DNA of 64,000 bases from Hymenobacter guriensis (GCF_015773195.1 NZ_JADWYK010000004.1:248001-312000); one strand, 5' to 3'; shown: positions 24,734 through 33,720, numbered from the stretch's first letter. Notes: generated by a model from the sequence alone, not told the origin. Made by a program: numbers and translations.

Positions 24734-25102
24734 ATGACGCTGCACACTCCTGCCGACTACCGTACTGCCCTGCGCCGCCTTGATGCGCTGGTAGCTGCGG
24801 GTATTGAGGGGAATGAGGCGCTGGAAACCGAGTTTCGGGAGCTTATTGTGGCACTGGACACGTACGAGAGCAAGCTGGGGCTGCTGCCCATTCCGAATCT
24901 GCCGACGTCTTTAGCCGAAATGATTGAGCTGAAGCGCCAGCAGATGCGGCTCAAGCAGAAGGAGCTGGCTCAGCTGCTGGAAGTGCCCGCCGGGCGTCTC
25001 TCGCAGATTCTGAGCGGCAAGCGGCGCGTGACGCTCGATCTGGCCAAGCGCCTGTACGAACGGCTAGGCATTCCGTCGGACTTCATTCTTAAGAACGCCT
25101 GA
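24734..25102 (+). CDS. HigA-like helix-turn-helix antitoxin/regulator without visible toxin
   Basis: A 122-residue protein. The N-terminal half is helical (PADYRTALRRLDALV), and the C-terminal half is a Cro/C1-type helix-turn-helix at about 60-115 (MRLKQKELAQLLEVPAGRLS, then LSGKRRVTLDLAKRLYERL). The layout matches HigA antitoxins, which bind their own operator and neutralise the ribosome-dependent RNase HigB. No HigB-sized ORF lies upstream (pdxA terminator) or downstream (DUF177). It has its own promoter. It may therefore be an orphan antitoxin or a simple repressor. The ATG at 24734 is preferred over a frame extension to 24716. Confidence 0.8.
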   Translation: MTLHTPADYRTALRRLDALVAAGIEGNEALETEFRELIVALDTYESKLGLLPIPNLPTSLAEMIELKRQQMRLKQKELAQLLEVPAGRLSQILSGKRRVTLDLAKRLYERLGIPSDFILKNA

Positions 25103-25150
25103 CTTATCCGCTAGCTTCGCTCCCGCACTTTCAACCCGGCGAAAACTTCC

Positions 25151-25158
25151 TACTTTTG
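25151..25158 (+). promoter_or_regulatory. Putative -7 box of the DUF177-rpmF-plsX-fabH cluster
   Basis: TACTTTTG matches TAnnTTTG and lies 22 bp before the GTG start of the DUF177 gene. No clear TTG is seen at the usual distance. Confidence 0.45.
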
Positions 25159-25180
25159 CTCCCTGCTACCAACCTGACCC

Positions 25181-25720
25181 GTGAAAAAGGACGCTCAATA
25201 CGATCTGGCAATTGCCAAGCTGGCCGACAAAACGCACCACTTTGCGTTTGAGCTGGACCGGGCCTTTTTCGAGCAGTTCGAGCAGCAGCTCATCCCCGAT
25301 GGCCAGCTGCACGCCGACGTGACGCTGCATAAAACCGACCGGCTGCTGACCCTGGACTTCGATATCACGGGCACCGTGCGCCTAGTGTGCGACCGAAGCC
25401 TGGACGAGTACGACCAGCCCCTGGACGTGCATGAGCAGTTACTGGTGCGCTACGGCGACCGGGAACTAGAGCTGGATGACAATGTGCTGCAAATCACGCA
25501 GGACACCCAGACGCTGCCCATTGCCCAGCACCTGTTCGACTACATTGGGCTGGCCCTGCCCATGAAGAAGCTGCACCCGCGCTTTCAGAACGAGCCCGAC
25601 GAAAACCCCGATTCCGAAACCAAGCTCATCTTCACGACCCGCCAGGAAGGCGACGCCGACGACGATGATGACAACGACGGCATCGACCCGCGCTGGAACG
25701 CCCTGCGCAACCTGAATTAA
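25181..25720 (+). CDS. DUF177 (YceD-like) protein
   Basis: A 179-residue cytoplasmic protein encoded just upstream of rpmF, the standard position of YceD/DUF177 genes. Family members are linked to 23S rRNA maturation or ribosome assembly. Visible features: a beta-rich middle with DFDITGTVRLVCDRSLDEY, a region that binds metal through cysteines in some relatives (only one cysteine here), and an acidic C-terminal tail (DADDDDDNDGIDPRW), which is the conserved end of the family. The start is GTG. It heads the fatty-acid/ribosome cluster. Confidence 0.87.
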   Translation: MKKDAQYDLAIAKLADKTHHFAFELDRAFFEQFEQQLIPDGQLHADVTLHKTDRLLTLDFDITGTVRLVCDRSLDEYDQPLDVHEQLLVRYGDRELELDDNVLQITQDTQTLPIAQHLFDYIGLALPMKKLHPRFQNEPDENPDSETKLIFTTRQEGDADDDDDNDGIDPRWNALRNLN

Positions 25721-25771
25721 GCCCGGCTTGATTCTTTCTTTCTACTTCATCCTTCATAATTTCTTTTCAAA

Positions 25772-25996
25772 ATGGCTCATCCTAAACGCCGGACCTCTAC
25801 CGCAGTCCGCAGAAAGCGTCGCACCCACTACAAGCTCACTCCGAAGCCCGTTTCCATCTGCCAGAACACCGGCGAGCTGCACCTGCGCCACAAGGCCTAC
25901 GTGGTTGATGGTGACCTGTACCTGAACGGCAAAGTAGCCATCAAGGACTACGCGCCCGTAGCCGCCGCGGCCCCCGCCGACGCCGACGAAGAATAG
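25772..25996 (+). CDS. rpmF: 50S ribosomal protein L32
   Basis: A 74-residue ribosomal protein. The N-terminus MAHPKRRTSTAVRRKRRTHY is diagnostic. The zinc-type cysteine pairs of some L32 proteins are absent: only the single Cys in ISICQNTGE-like VSICQNTGELHL remains. It ends in an Ala/Asp/Glu tail slightly longer than average. It follows DUF177 after 51 bp and precedes plsX, the canonical order that ties ribosome production to lipid synthesis. Confidence 0.96.
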   Translation: MAHPKRRTSTAVRRKRRTHYKLTPKPVSICQNTGELHLRHKAYVVDGDLYLNGKVAIKDYAPVAAAAPADADEE

Positions 25997-26050
25997 CCTC
26001 CGCTCTTTCCAAACTGCCCTCTTTCCTCCGTTCCTCCTAGGTGAGGATGC

Positions 26051-26088
26051 CGGCCGTCTTTCAGTCCCGTGCGGGCCGGAAGACGGCC
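26051..26088 (+). promoter_or_regulatory. Hairpin in the rpmF-plsX intergenic leader
   Basis: A 9-bp stem (26052-26060 with 26080-26088) without a T-run, 37 bp before plsX. It could be an mRNA processing or stability element; the function is not known. Confidence 0.35.
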
Positions 26089-26125
26089 CCGGAGGTTCTC
26101 TCCCAGACATCTTGAACGTTCGTAC

Positions 26126-27067
26126 ATGAAGATAGCCCTGGACGCTATGGGGGGCGACTTTGCCCCGCGGGCTGCGGTCGATGGCGCGGTATTGGCGGCT
26201 AAAACCCTGGCCGGCAAAGCCCAGATAGTGCTGATTGGTCAGGAAGACGCTGTGCGTCCCCTCCTGGACCAGCACGGCGAAGCGGCCGCCGACCTCCTGT
26301 TCGTATCTGCCTCGCAGATCATCGAAATGGGAGAACATCCGGCCAAAGCCTACCAGCAAAAGCAGGATTCCAGCATTGCCGTAGGCTACCGCATGCTCCA
26401 CGCGGGCGAGGTCGAAGCCTTCTGCTCGGCTGGCAACACCGGTGCCATGCTGGTGGGTGCTATGTTTTCGGTGAAAGCTGTGCCCGGCGTACTGCGCCCG
26501 GCCATTGCGAACTTCGTTCCCAAGCTGCACGGCAGCTTCGGCATTATGCTCGATGTAGGTGCCAATGCCGAGTGCAAACCCGAAATGCTGGAGCAGTTCG
26601 GCGAGTTGGGCTCTTTATACGCGCAGTATGTGCTGGGCATTGAGCAGCCTAAAGTGGGCCTGATGAACCTGGGCGAAGAAGAAGGAAAAGGCACCACGCT
26701 GCTGCAGGCCGCGCACAACCTGCTGAAGGTGAATCCCCATATTCACTTCATCGGCAACATTGAAGGTCGCGACCTGTTCAACGACCGCGCCGACGTCATC
26801 ATCTGCGACGGGTACACGGGCAACGTGCTCCTGAAAATGGCCGAGTCGATTTACGACATCATGGCCGAAAAAAACCTGCACGACCCCTTCTTCGACAAGT
26901 TCAACTACGAAGCAGTGGGCGGCTCCCCCATTCTGGGCATCAACGACAACGCCATCATCGGGCACGGCGTGAGCACGCCGGCTGCTATCTGCAACATGCT
27001 GATGCAGGGCTACCAAATGGCGCACTCGGGCATTTCCGACCAGATAAAAAACACCTTCAAGTCTTAG
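26126..27067 (+). CDS. plsX: Phosphate acyltransferase PlsX
   Basis: Converts acyl-ACP to acyl-phosphate, the donor for PlsY in phospholipid synthesis; a peripheral membrane enzyme. The protein has 313 residues. Signatures: MKIALDAMGGDFAPRAAVDG at the N-terminus, the glycine-rich SAGNTGAMLVGAM, and DVIICDGYTGNVLLK near the C-terminus. The ATG at 26126 is the family start; the frame extends to 26069 without support. It lies in the DUF177-rpmF-plsX-fabH order. Confidence 0.97.
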   Translation: MKIALDAMGGDFAPRAAVDGAVLAAKTLAGKAQIVLIGQEDAVRPLLDQHGEAAADLLFVSASQIIEMGEHPAKAYQQKQDSSIAVGYRMLHAGEVEAFCSAGNTGAMLVGAMFSVKAVPGVLRPAIANFVPKLHGSFGIMLDVGANAECKPEMLEQFGELGSLYAQYVLGIEQPKVGLMNLGEEEGKGTTLLQAAHNLLKVNPHIHFIGNIEGRDLFNDRADVIICDGYTGNVLLKMAESIYDIMAEKNLHDPFFDKFNYEAVGGSPILGINDNAIIGHGVSTPAAICNMLMQGYQMAHSGISDQIKNTFKS

Positions 27068-27072
27068 CGACT

Positions 27073-27098
27073 AAGTCCGGCCCCGGCCGGACTTTTTC
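27073..27098 (+). terminator. Terminator-like hairpin between plsX and fabH
   Basis: A GC-rich stem (27074-27080 with 27087-27093, with further pairing inside) followed by TTTTTC. It lies inside an otherwise co-directional cluster, so it may act as partial terminator or attenuator. Confidence 0.6.
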
Positions 27099-27129
27099 TT
27101 AGCCGCGCTTTTTCGTTTATCCGTTTTCG

Positions 27130-28143
27130 ATGAAAGTTACCGCTGCCATTACCGGAGTGGGTGCCTATGCACCCGATTACGTGCTGACCAACCAGGAGCT
27201 TGAAACCTTGGTAGACACCACCGATGAGTGGATTACCACCCGCACCGGTATCAAGGAGCGCCGCATTCTGAAGGGCGAAGACCAGGGCACGTCCGTCATG
27301 GGCATCAAGGCCGTGGAGCAGCTGCTGGCCAAAACCAACACCCGGGCCGAGGAAATTGACCTGCTGATTTGCGCCACCACCACGCCCGACATGGTGTTTC
27401 CGGCTACGGCCAACCTCATTACGGCCGGCATAGGCGCTACCAAGGCCTTTGGCTTCGATATGCAGGCCGCCTGCTCGGGTTTCCTGTTCGCGCTGACCAC
27501 CGGCGCCCAGTTTATCCAGACCGGCAGCTACAAGAAAGTAGTGGTAGTCGGCGCCGATAAGATGTCGGCCATTGTAGACTATACCGACCGCGCCAACTGC
27601 ATAATTTTCGGCGACGGCGCGGCGGCGGTGCTGCTGGAACCCAACACCGAAGGCTACGGCCTGCTCGACCAGCAGCTGCACTCCGATGGCAACGGGGCCC
27701 GCTACCTGCACCAGAAAGCCGGTGGCAGCCGCCGCCCCCCAACGGCCGAAACGGTGGCCAACCGCGAGCATTACATTTACCAGGAAGGCTCCACGGTGTT
27801 CAAGTTTGCCGTCACCAACATGGCCGACACGGCCGCCCTGGTAGCCGAGCGCAACCATCTCACCGCCGACGATATTGCCTGGCTGGTGCCCCATCAGGCC
27901 AATAAGCGCATCATCGATGCTACGGCCAACCGCGTGGGCATTGGCCCGGAAAAGGTCATGCTCAACATTCACCGGTTTGGCAACACCACCAACGGCACCA
28001 TTCCGCTGTGCCTGGCTGACTATGAAAGTAAGCTCAAGAAAGGTGACGACCTGATTTTCGCGGCTTTCGGCGGCGGCTTCACCTGGGGCGCACTCTACGT
28101 GAAGTGGGCCTACGACGGTGCCGCTGTAGCCACGGGCATCTGA
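27130..28143 (+). CDS. fabH: Beta-ketoacyl-ACP synthase III FabH
   Basis: Starts fatty-acid elongation by condensing an acyl-CoA with malonyl-ACP. The protein has 337 residues. The catalytic triad is visible: Cys in [11 protein letters not shown], His in [11 protein letters not shown] and Asn in [10 protein letters not shown]. The N-terminus [15 protein letters not shown] and the DDEWI-like [12 protein letters not shown] are normal for the family. It is the fourth gene of the cluster. The residues that define primer preference (acetyl or branched acyl-CoA) are not assessable by eye. Confidence 0.97.
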   Translation: MKVTAAITGVGAYAPDYVLTNQELETLVDTTDEWITTRTGIKERRILKGEDQGTSVMGIKAVEQLLAKTNTRAEEIDLLICATTTPDMVFPATANLITAGIGATKAFGFDMQAACSGFLFALTTGAQFIQTGSYKKVVVVGADKMSAIVDYTDRANCIIFGDGAAAVLLEPNTEGYGLLDQQLHSDGNGARYLHQKAGGSRRPPTAETVANREHYIYQEGSTVFKFAVTNMADTAALVAERNHLTADDIAWLVPHQANKRIIDATANRVGIGPEKVMLNIHRFGNTTNGTIPLCLADYESKLKKGDDLIFAAFGGGFTWGALYVKWAYDGAAVATGI

Positions 28144-28191
28144 GCCAGCCGAGGCGGCACGCACGCGGAAAACCTCTATACTTGCGACTTC

Positions 28192-28267
28192 AATTAAGAA
28201 TGCAGGAAGAAAAGATGAAGTTTATGGCTGCCATCGGCTGGAGCTCTGTCGTTCTGCATTCTTGATT
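28192..28267. repeat. Mirrored AT-rich element upstream of efp
   Basis: Arms 28192-28205 and 28254-28267 are 14 bp with one mismatch, inverted around 48 bp. The left side continues in period-7 words (AATTAAG, AATGCAG, GAAGAAA, AGATGAA). Confidence 0.6.
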
Positions 28268-28290
28268 ACCAATTTCAATTTCCCCACCCC

Positions 28291-28854
28291 ATGGCCACTA
28301 CTGCCGATTTTCGCAACGGGCTCGTGTTGAATTATAACAACGAGCTGCACGTCATCACCGAATTCCAGCACGTGAAGCCCGGCAAAGGTCCGGCCTTCGT
28401 GCGCACCAAGCTCCGCAACATCAAAACCGGCCGTGTGATTGACAACACGTTCAACGCCGGCGTGAAAGTGGAAACGGCCCGTGTAGAGCAGCGCCCCCAC
28501 CAGTACCTGTATAAGGACGAGTACGGCTTCACGTTTATGGACAATGAAAGCTTTGAGCAGGTAGTGCTGCCCGAGGCCATGGTGCCCTTCGCCGACCTGA
28601 TGAAAGAAGGCCAAGTGGTGACTATCCTGTTCCACGCCGAAACCGAGCAGCCGCTCACCGCTGAGCTTCCCACTACCGTAGAGCTGGTAGTGACGTACAC
28701 CGAGCCCGGCCTGCGCGGCGACACCGCCACCAACACGCTCAAGCCCGCCACGGTGGAAACCGGCGCCCGCATTCAGGTGCCGCTGTTCATTGATACCGAC
28801 ACCAAAATTCGCATCAAGACCAGCGACTACTCCTATGTCGAAAGAGTCAAATAA
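28291..28854 (+). CDS. efp: Elongation factor P
   Basis: Relieves ribosome stalling at polyproline. The protein has 187 residues with three beta-barrel domains. The modification loop in domain I reads KPGKGPAF (Lys at the tip, as in lysine-type EF-P). The C-terminal signature YVERVK is complete. In Bacteroidota the gene commonly precedes accB-accC, as here. The accB frame may overlap its 3' end by 20 bp. Confidence 0.97.
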   Translation: MATTADFRNGLVLNYNNELHVITEFQHVKPGKGPAFVRTKLRNIKTGRVIDNTFNAGVKVETARVEQRPHQYLYKDEYGFTFMDNESFEQVVLPEAMVPFADLMKEGQVVTILFHAETEQPLTAELPTTVELVVTYTEPGLRGDTATNTLKPATVETGARIQVPLFIDTDTKIRIKTSDYSYVERVK

Positions 28855-29374
28855 GCAGCCCACCAAGCCCTCAGCCGCCGTCATGAAAGCCAAAGAACTG
28901 CAAGACCTGATTGACTTTATTGCCAAGTCGGGCCTGAACAAAGTCAACATCGAAACCGAGGAATTCAAAATCTCGGTGCAGCGCGAGCCCAGCACCAAGG
29001 TGGTGAGCAGCGGCGTGGCTGTAGCGGCCGCTCCGGCACCGATGGCCGCAGCTCCCGCCCCGGTAGCGGCTCCGACGCCCGCGGCGGCACCCAGCACACC
29101 AGCTGCGCCGGCGGCCGAAGCCGCCGGTGGCAACTACGTGCCCCTGAAGTCGCCCATGATTGGCACCTTCTACCGCAGCAGCTCGCCCGACGCGCCGCTG
29201 TTTGTGCAGGTAGGCGACCTGGTGGAGAAAGGCCAGGTTATCTGCATCATTGAGGCCATGAAGCTGTTCAACGAAATCGAAGCCGAGCAGTCCGGCCGCA
29301 TCGTGAAGGCCATGGTGGAAAACGCTTCCCCCGTGGAGTACGACCAGCCGCTGTTCCTCATCGAGCCGATGTAA
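28835..29374 (+). CDS. accB: Acetyl-CoA carboxylase biotin carboxyl carrier protein AccB
   Basis: Carries biotin between the carboxylase and transferase steps of malonyl-CoA formation. The N-terminal helix is MKAKELQDLIDFIAKSGLNK, followed by an Ala/Pro linker (about 60-95) and the biotinyl domain with EAMKLFNEIEAE, where the Lys is the biotin site. I use ATG 28835, which overlaps efp and gives 179 residues. ATG 28883 (163 residues) fits the usual family N-terminus equally well. It is followed by a repeat element and accC. Confidence 0.95.
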   Translation: MSKESNKQPTKPSAAVMKAKELQDLIDFIAKSGLNKVNIETEEFKISVQREPSTKVVSSGVAVAAAPAPMAAAPAPVAAPTPAAAPSTPAAPAAEAAGGNYVPLKSPMIGTFYRSSSPDAPLFVQVGDLVEKGQVICIIEAMKLFNEIEAEQSGRIVKAMVENASPVEYDQPLFLIEPM

Positions 29375-29379
29375 TCTGG

Positions 29380-29502
29380 TTGGGGTCTTGGGGTCTTGGG
29401 GTCTTGGGGTCTTGGTTTTCTGAAGGAAAACCGACCCAGGACCGCAAGGCCCCTTACTTTTCAGCGTATCCAAGACCCCAAGACCCTAAGATCCCAAGAC
29501 CC
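29380..29502. repeat. Mirrored period-8 element between accB and accC
   Basis: The left arm 29380-29416 holds four perfect copies of GGGGTCTT starting six bases after the accB stop. The right arm 29470-29502, on the minus strand, reads GGGTCTT-GGGATCTT-AGGGTCTT-GGGGTCTT and touches the accC start. About 53 bp lie between. The architecture is the same as the period-7 elements, but the unit is 8 bp. Confidence 0.85.
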
Positions 29503-29503
29503 A

Positions 29504-30850
29504 ATGTTCAAGAAAATACTGATTGCCAACCGGGGCGAAATTGCTTTGCGCATTATCCGCACCTGCAAGGAAATGGGCATCAAAACGGTGGCCGTGTACT
29601 CCACTGCCGACAAGGAAAGCCTGCACGTGCGCTTTGCCGATGAGGCCGTGTGCATTGGCCCGCCGCCTTCCGCGCAGAGCTACCTGAGCATTCCGACTCT
29701 GATTGCCGCCGCCGAAATCACCAATGCCGACGCCATTCACCCGGGCTACGGCTTTCTGAGTGAAAACGCCGAATTCTCGCGCGTGTGCCAGGAAAACGGC
29801 ATCAAGTTCATCGGAGCCTCGCCCGAGATGATCAACCAGATGGGCGACAAGGCCTCGGCCAAAGCCACCATGATTGCGGCCGGCGTACCCTGCATCCCGG
29901 GCTCCGTGGGCTTGCTCGACTCGGTAGAGCAGGGCAAAAAAGTGGCCGCCAAAATCAAGTACCCGGTTATCCTGAAAGCTACGGCCGGCGGCGGTGGGCG
30001 CGGCATGCGCATCATCAACGCCGAAGACGAGTTCGAGAAAGCCTGGAACGACGCCCGCACCGAAGCCAAAGCCGCCTTCGGCAACGATGGCGTGTACCTG
30101 GAGAAGTTTGTGGTGGAGCCCCGGCACATCGAAATTCAGATCTGCGGCGACCAGTACGGCCGCGTATGCCACCTCTCGGAGCGCGACTGCAGCATTCAGC
30201 GCCGACACCAGAAGCTCGTGGAAGAGGCGCCGTCGCCTTTCATGACGGAAGAGCTGCGCGAGAAGATGGGCAAGGCCGCCATTGCCGGCGCCTCGGCCAT
30301 CAGCTACGAAGGCGTGGGCACTATTGAGTTCCTGGTAGATGCCAACCGCGACTTCTACTTCATGGAGATGAACACCCGCATTCAGGTGGAGCACCCCGTG
30401 ACGGAGGAAATCATCAACTACGACCTCATCAAGGAACAGATCAAGGTAGCAGCGGGCATCCCGATTTCGGGCGACAACTACTACCCGCGGATGCACGCTA
30501 TGGAGTGCCGAATCAACGCCGAAGACCCGGCCAAGGATTTCCGCCCCTCACCCGGCAAAATCACTACCCTGCATATTCCCGGCGGCCACGGTGTGCGTGT
30601 GGATACGCACGTGTACGCCGGCTACCAGATTCCGCCCAACTATGACTCGATGATTGCCAAGCTCATCACCGTAGCTCAGACGCGGGAAGAGTGCATTGTG
30701 AAGATGAAGCGGGCCCTGAGTGAGTTCGTAGTGGAAGGCGTGAAAACGACCATTCCTTTCCACCTTGCCCTGATGGACAACGCCGACTTCCAGGCCGGCA
30801 ACTTCACTACCAAGTTTCTGGAATCCTCCTTCGACTTCTCGGTGCTGTAA
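29504..30850 (+). CDS. accC: Acetyl-CoA carboxylase biotin carboxylase AccC
   Basis: ATP-dependent carboxylation of biotin on AccB. The protein has 448 residues. Signatures: [19 protein letters not shown] at the start, the ATP-grasp glycine loop [24 protein letters not shown] with catalytic residues, and the C-terminal lobe. The ATG at 29504 is the family start. The last 199 bp (30651-30849) recur at 36088-36286 with three synonymous changes. The gene is intact, but its 3' end may have been supplied by an incoming DNA segment. There is no terminator after this stop; the MBOAT gene starts 24 bp later. Confidence 0.97.
   Translation: MFKKILIANRGEIALRIIRTCKEMGIKTVAVYSTADKESLHVRFADEAVCIGPPPSAQSYLSIPTLIAAAEITNADAIHPGYGFLSENAEFSRVCQENGIKFIGASPEMINQMGDKASAKATMIAAGVPCIPGSVGLLDSVEQGKKVAAKIKYPVILKATAGGGGRGMRIINAEDEFEKAWNDARTEAKAAFGNDGVYLEKFVVEPRHIEIQICGDQYGRVCHLSERDCSIQRRHQKLVEEAPSPFMTEELREKMGKAAIAGASAISYEGVGTIEFLVDANRDFYFMEMNTRIQVEHPVTEEIINYDLIKEQIKVAAGIPISGDNYYPRMHAMECRINAEDPAKDFRPSPGKITTLHIPGGHGVRVDTHVYAGYQIPPNYDSMIAKLITVAQTREECIVKMKRALSEFVVEGVKTTIPFHLALMDNADFQAGNFTTKFLESSFDFSVL
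30651..30849 (+). repeat. Direct repeat, copy 1 (3' end of accC)
   Basis: A 199-bp segment identical to 36088-36286 except at 30673, 30721 and 30817, all third codon positions that leave the protein unchanged. The copies diverge sharply at both ends. It marks the left edge of the foreign island. Confidence 0.97.
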
Positions 30851-30874
30851 ATACCTTCAAATACTGCATTCATT

Positions 30875-32350
30875 ATGCTTTTTAACTCAACAGATTTTCT
30901 GTTTTTTTTCATTTTTGTAACAACAGTTTATTTTCTGTTGCCACATAAGTACCGATGGCTTCATTTATTGATTGCCAGTTGTGTATTTTATATGGCTTTT
31001 GTCCCTATTTATATAGTCATACTATTTGCAACAATTATAATCGATTATTATGCGGGCATATTCATTGAAAAGGCTGATGGCCACAATCGCAAAATATGGC
31101 TTATAGTCAGTATTTGTGCTAATGTAGGAGTACTCGCTGTTTTTAAGTATTACAATTTTATTGCGGAGAACTTAAATACTTTGTTAGGCTTAGTATTACC
31201 CAGTGATAATAGCGCCAGCATTCCTTTCTTAAGTATCTTATTGCCCATCGGACTCTCTTTTCATACATTCCAAGCTATGAGCTATACAATCGAGGTATAT
31301 CGTGGCAATCAGAAAGCAGAGCGCCACTTTGGCATTTACGCATTGTATGTCATGTTTTATCCCCAGCTGGTAGCTGGCCCTATAGAGCGGCCTCAACAGG
31401 TAATGCACCAGTTTTATCAGAAGCATAAGTTCAACTACTTTGATGTGACTGAAGGGCTAAAATTAATGGCTTGGGGCTTACTTAAAAAGGTAGTTATTGC
31501 TGATCGACTAGCCATTTTCACTGACCCAGTGTTTAACCAACCACAGCGGTATCCTGCGCTTACTATTGCCATAGCTAGTATTTTCTTTTCGTACCAGATC
31601 TATTGTGATTTTTCTGGTTATTCTGATATGGCACTTGGTACAGCACGCGTAATGGGGTTCCGACTGATGCGCAATTTCGATCATCCTTATCACGCTGCAT
31701 CTATCGGTGAGTTCTGGAGACGGTGGCACATATCGCTTTCGACATGGTTTCGGGATTATTTATACATTCCTTTGGGTGGTAGCCGTGTTTCTAAGAGCCG
31801 AAGATATTTAAACTTATTCATAGTTTTTATGGTGAGTGGCTTATGGCACGGAGCTGCTTGGACCTTCATTATATGGGGTGCATTGCATGGCATATATCAG
31901 GTAGCGGGTGGCTTACTTAAGCCAGTTCGTTCACGCCTGGCTACTCTTATAGGACTGTCTGAAAACTCGAGCGTACGGAGAATTCTTGGCATTACAACTA
32001 ACTTCGTTTTAGTTACAGTGGCTTGGATTTTCTTCCGTGCGCATTCATTCGCCGATGCCATATATATGGTAAAGCAATTAACAAAAATACCTCAAGAACT
32101 AAGTAATGTTATTGTAAAACATACCGTAACATTGGGACCATCACTGCCAAGTATAAAGCTCTTGCCGGTATTTTTTGCTCTGATTATTATACTAGAAGTA
32201 ATTGCGACACTTCACATGCGATTTAATCTCAATAAACAGTTGAAGGCTATGCCTATTTATGTACGCTGGGGAGCTTATTATTTAGCACTTTTGGTTATAG
32301 TCATGTTTGGTGCTTTTGAAGAGCGTCAGTTCATCTACTTTCAGTTCTAA
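30875..32350 (+). CDS. MBOAT-family O-acyltransferase (AlgI/DltB-like)
   Basis: A 491-residue polytopic membrane protein that passes acyl groups across the membrane to extracellular polysaccharide. Typical AlgI phrases are present: LLPHKYRWLHLLIASCVFY near the N-terminus, PIGLSFHTFQAMSYTIEVYR, MFYPQLVAGPIERP, IYCDFSGYSDMA, and the catalytic His in VSGLWHGAAWTFIIWGALHG. The gene is AT-rich with host-unlike codon use, a sign of transfer. It starts 24 bp after accC with no terminator between, so it should be read through from the accB-accC transcript. Confidence 0.93.
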   Translation: MLFNSTDFLFFFIFVTTVYFLLPHKYRWLHLLIASCVFYMAFVPIYIVILFATIIIDYYAGIFIEKADGHNRKIWLIVSICANVGVLAVFKYYNFIAENLNTLLGLVLPSDNSASIPFLSILLPIGLSFHTFQAMSYTIEVYRGNQKAERHFGIYALYVMFYPQLVAGPIERPQQVMHQFYQKHKFNYFDVTEGLKLMAWGLLKKVVIADRLAIFTDPVFNQPQRYPALTIAIASIFFSYQIYCDFSGYSDMALGTARVMGFRLMRNFDHPYHAASIGEFWRRWHISLSTWFRDYLYIPLGGSRVSKSRRYLNLFIVFMVSGLWHGAAWTFIIWGALHGIYQVAGGLLKPVRSRLATLIGLSENSSVRRILGITTNFVLVTVAWIFFRAHSFADAIYMVKQLTKIPQELSNVIVKHTVTLGPSLPSIKLLPVFFALIIILEVIATLHMRFNLNKQLKAMPIYVRWGAYYLALLVIVMFGAFEERQFIYFQF

Positions 32351-32355
32351 GTAAA

Positions 32356-33351
32356 ATGTTGAAAACCTTTGTTTACAAAGCTGCCCTTTTTATTATTTTG
32401 CCACTGCCTTTCGCATTTGGGCTACATCATGCAATAACACAGGGACTACTCCTTTCACGCAATAAGTATCTGGGCACATGGAATGATATTCGTTCCTCTA
32501 AAATTAAGAGCAAAATATACATATCTGGTTCTTCTCGTGCACGGGTACAGTTTTCGACCAATATTATTGACTCGATGTTGCATACGAATAGCTACAACCT
32601 TGGAATGGAAGGTTATCAGTTTTCGATGCAGGATTATCGTTTAAAAATGGCCCTAAAGTATAATCCTAAGCCTAAGTGCATAGTACAAGTGTTAGATTTT
32701 TTCTCATTACATGATCGATCAGATTTGTTCGAATATCAACAATTTTTACCATATCTAAGCGATAGTTCTATTATAGGTGCTACACAGCAATATAAGGGCA
32801 GGTTCAATTGGTTTCAAATACATGTACCTTTATACCGCTATAATAGTGAAGCCTTTCTAATAAAGGAAGGAATCAACAATTATATTCATCAGCGCCCAAC
32901 GGTAATAGAAAAGATCAATAAAAATTATGCTCCACAGGACAAAAAATGGGATGGCAAATTCGAAGAGTTTAAAGCGGCGCATCCTCGCGGCGAATTTGCT
33001 ATCGTTGACTATAAAGCAAAGGCAAAGTTTTTATCGTTTCTCATGATGTGTCAAGCCAAAAATATTAAGCTAATACTTGTTTACCCACCCGAATATTCCG
33101 AATTTCAATCAATAATTCGGAATAGAAAGGAAATTATTGACCTATATACACGTTATGCAAATGATTTTAATATACCTTTTCTAGATTATTCTAATCACCC
33201 ACTTTCACGTTCACGCCGTTATTTTTATAACTCTCAGCACCTGAATAAGGAGGGCGCAGAAATATTTACTCAACAATTTTGTCGTGATCTGACTACTCAT
33301 CTAGATAGTGCCACACTGCAAAGCCTGATAGTTAGTCCTAACTCTAAGTAG
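32356..33351 (+). CDS. SGNH-like partner of the MBOAT acyltransferase
   Basis: A 331-residue protein with an N-terminal signal anchor (about 8-30) and an extracytoplasmic SGNH/GDSL-like domain. Block I is probably SGSSRARVQF (Ser in GSS) and block V NSQHLNKEGAEIF (His). The middle blocks are weak. In AlgI/AlgJ, DltB/DltD and PatA/PatB-type systems such a protein moves the acyl group from the MBOAT protein to the glycan; this role is inferred from position, five bases after the MBOAT stop. It is strongly AT-rich. It lacks a usual aspartate two residues before the block V His (Asn-Ser-Gln-His), so activity is uncertain. Confidence 0.75.
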   Translation: MLKTFVYKAALFIILPLPFAFGLHHAITQGLLLSRNKYLGTWNDIRSSKIKSKIYISGSSRARVQFSTNIIDSMLHTNSYNLGMEGYQFSMQDYRLKMALKYNPKPKCIVQVLDFFSLHDRSDLFEYQQFLPYLSDSSIIGATQQYKGRFNWFQIHVPLYRYNSEAFLIKEGINNYIHQRPTVIEKINKNYAPQDKKWDGKFEEFKAAHPRGEFAIVDYKAKAKFLSFLMMCQAKNIKLILVYPPEYSEFQSIIRNRKEIIDLYTRYANDFNIPFLDYSNHPLSRSRRYFYNSQHLNKEGAEIFTQQFCRDLTTHLDSATLQSLIVSPNSK

Positions 33352-33399
33352 AGCACGCAAAGCAAAAAATAAATTTGAGAGATATAGGAATTCGAGAAC

Positions 33400-33720
33400 A
33401 ATGTAGCGACTGGTAGGCGGCCTGCGTAAGTGGGAAGTTTCAAACGTTGATTGGCTTTGTGCCAGCGCGTGGCGCTCCGTTAGCTGAGCGGAGCGTTAAT
33501 GCAGCAGTAGCGGCAGACGGACACTTTGGGGCGCTGCCTAGACGCACGGACACAAGCATGCCAAGCCTAGACGGCAGGATATGAGCAGGGAGCGGTCTGG
33601 CGCGTGTTGAAATAATAGAACCTACGGCGCACAAATCTTGTAAACCTCCGAACGTGACACGGAGCGAGTCCGTGAGTGTCACCAGCACGTGGAAGCCGTG
33701 CCTGAGCGCGGCCATATGGA
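33400..33720. ncRNA. GC-rich structured non-coding block, unidentified
   Basis: A block of about 300 bp, much richer in GC than the DNA on its left, without a convincing gene. It holds several strong hairpins: CGCTCCG/CGGAGCG (33474-33495), GGCAG/CTGCC (33513-33538), TGACAC...GTGTCA with an inner GGA/TCC stem (33654-33680), and GCACG/CGTGC (33685-33701). This dense nesting suggests a structured RNA or a piece of a mobile element. I cannot match it to a known RNA family by eye. The 91-codon frame on the minus strand (33440-33715) has no protein-like features. Confidence 0.35.

Noticed and set aside
28790..28834. Longer accB frame from 28790
   Set aside because: It would overlap efp by 65 bp and adds residues not found in the family.
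29396..29503. Upstream extension of accC to 29396
   Set aside because: The added residues are a translation of the GGGGTCTT repeat and its spacer; the family start is at 29504.
33433..33620. Group II intron or rRNA fragment in the structured block
   Set aside because: No domain V-type hairpin or intron boundary motif and only a few bases resemble 16S rRNA.
33440..33715. 91-codon minus-strand frame in the structured block
   Set aside because: No domain, poor codon pattern and strong hairpins over its whole length; better explained as structured non-coding DNA.
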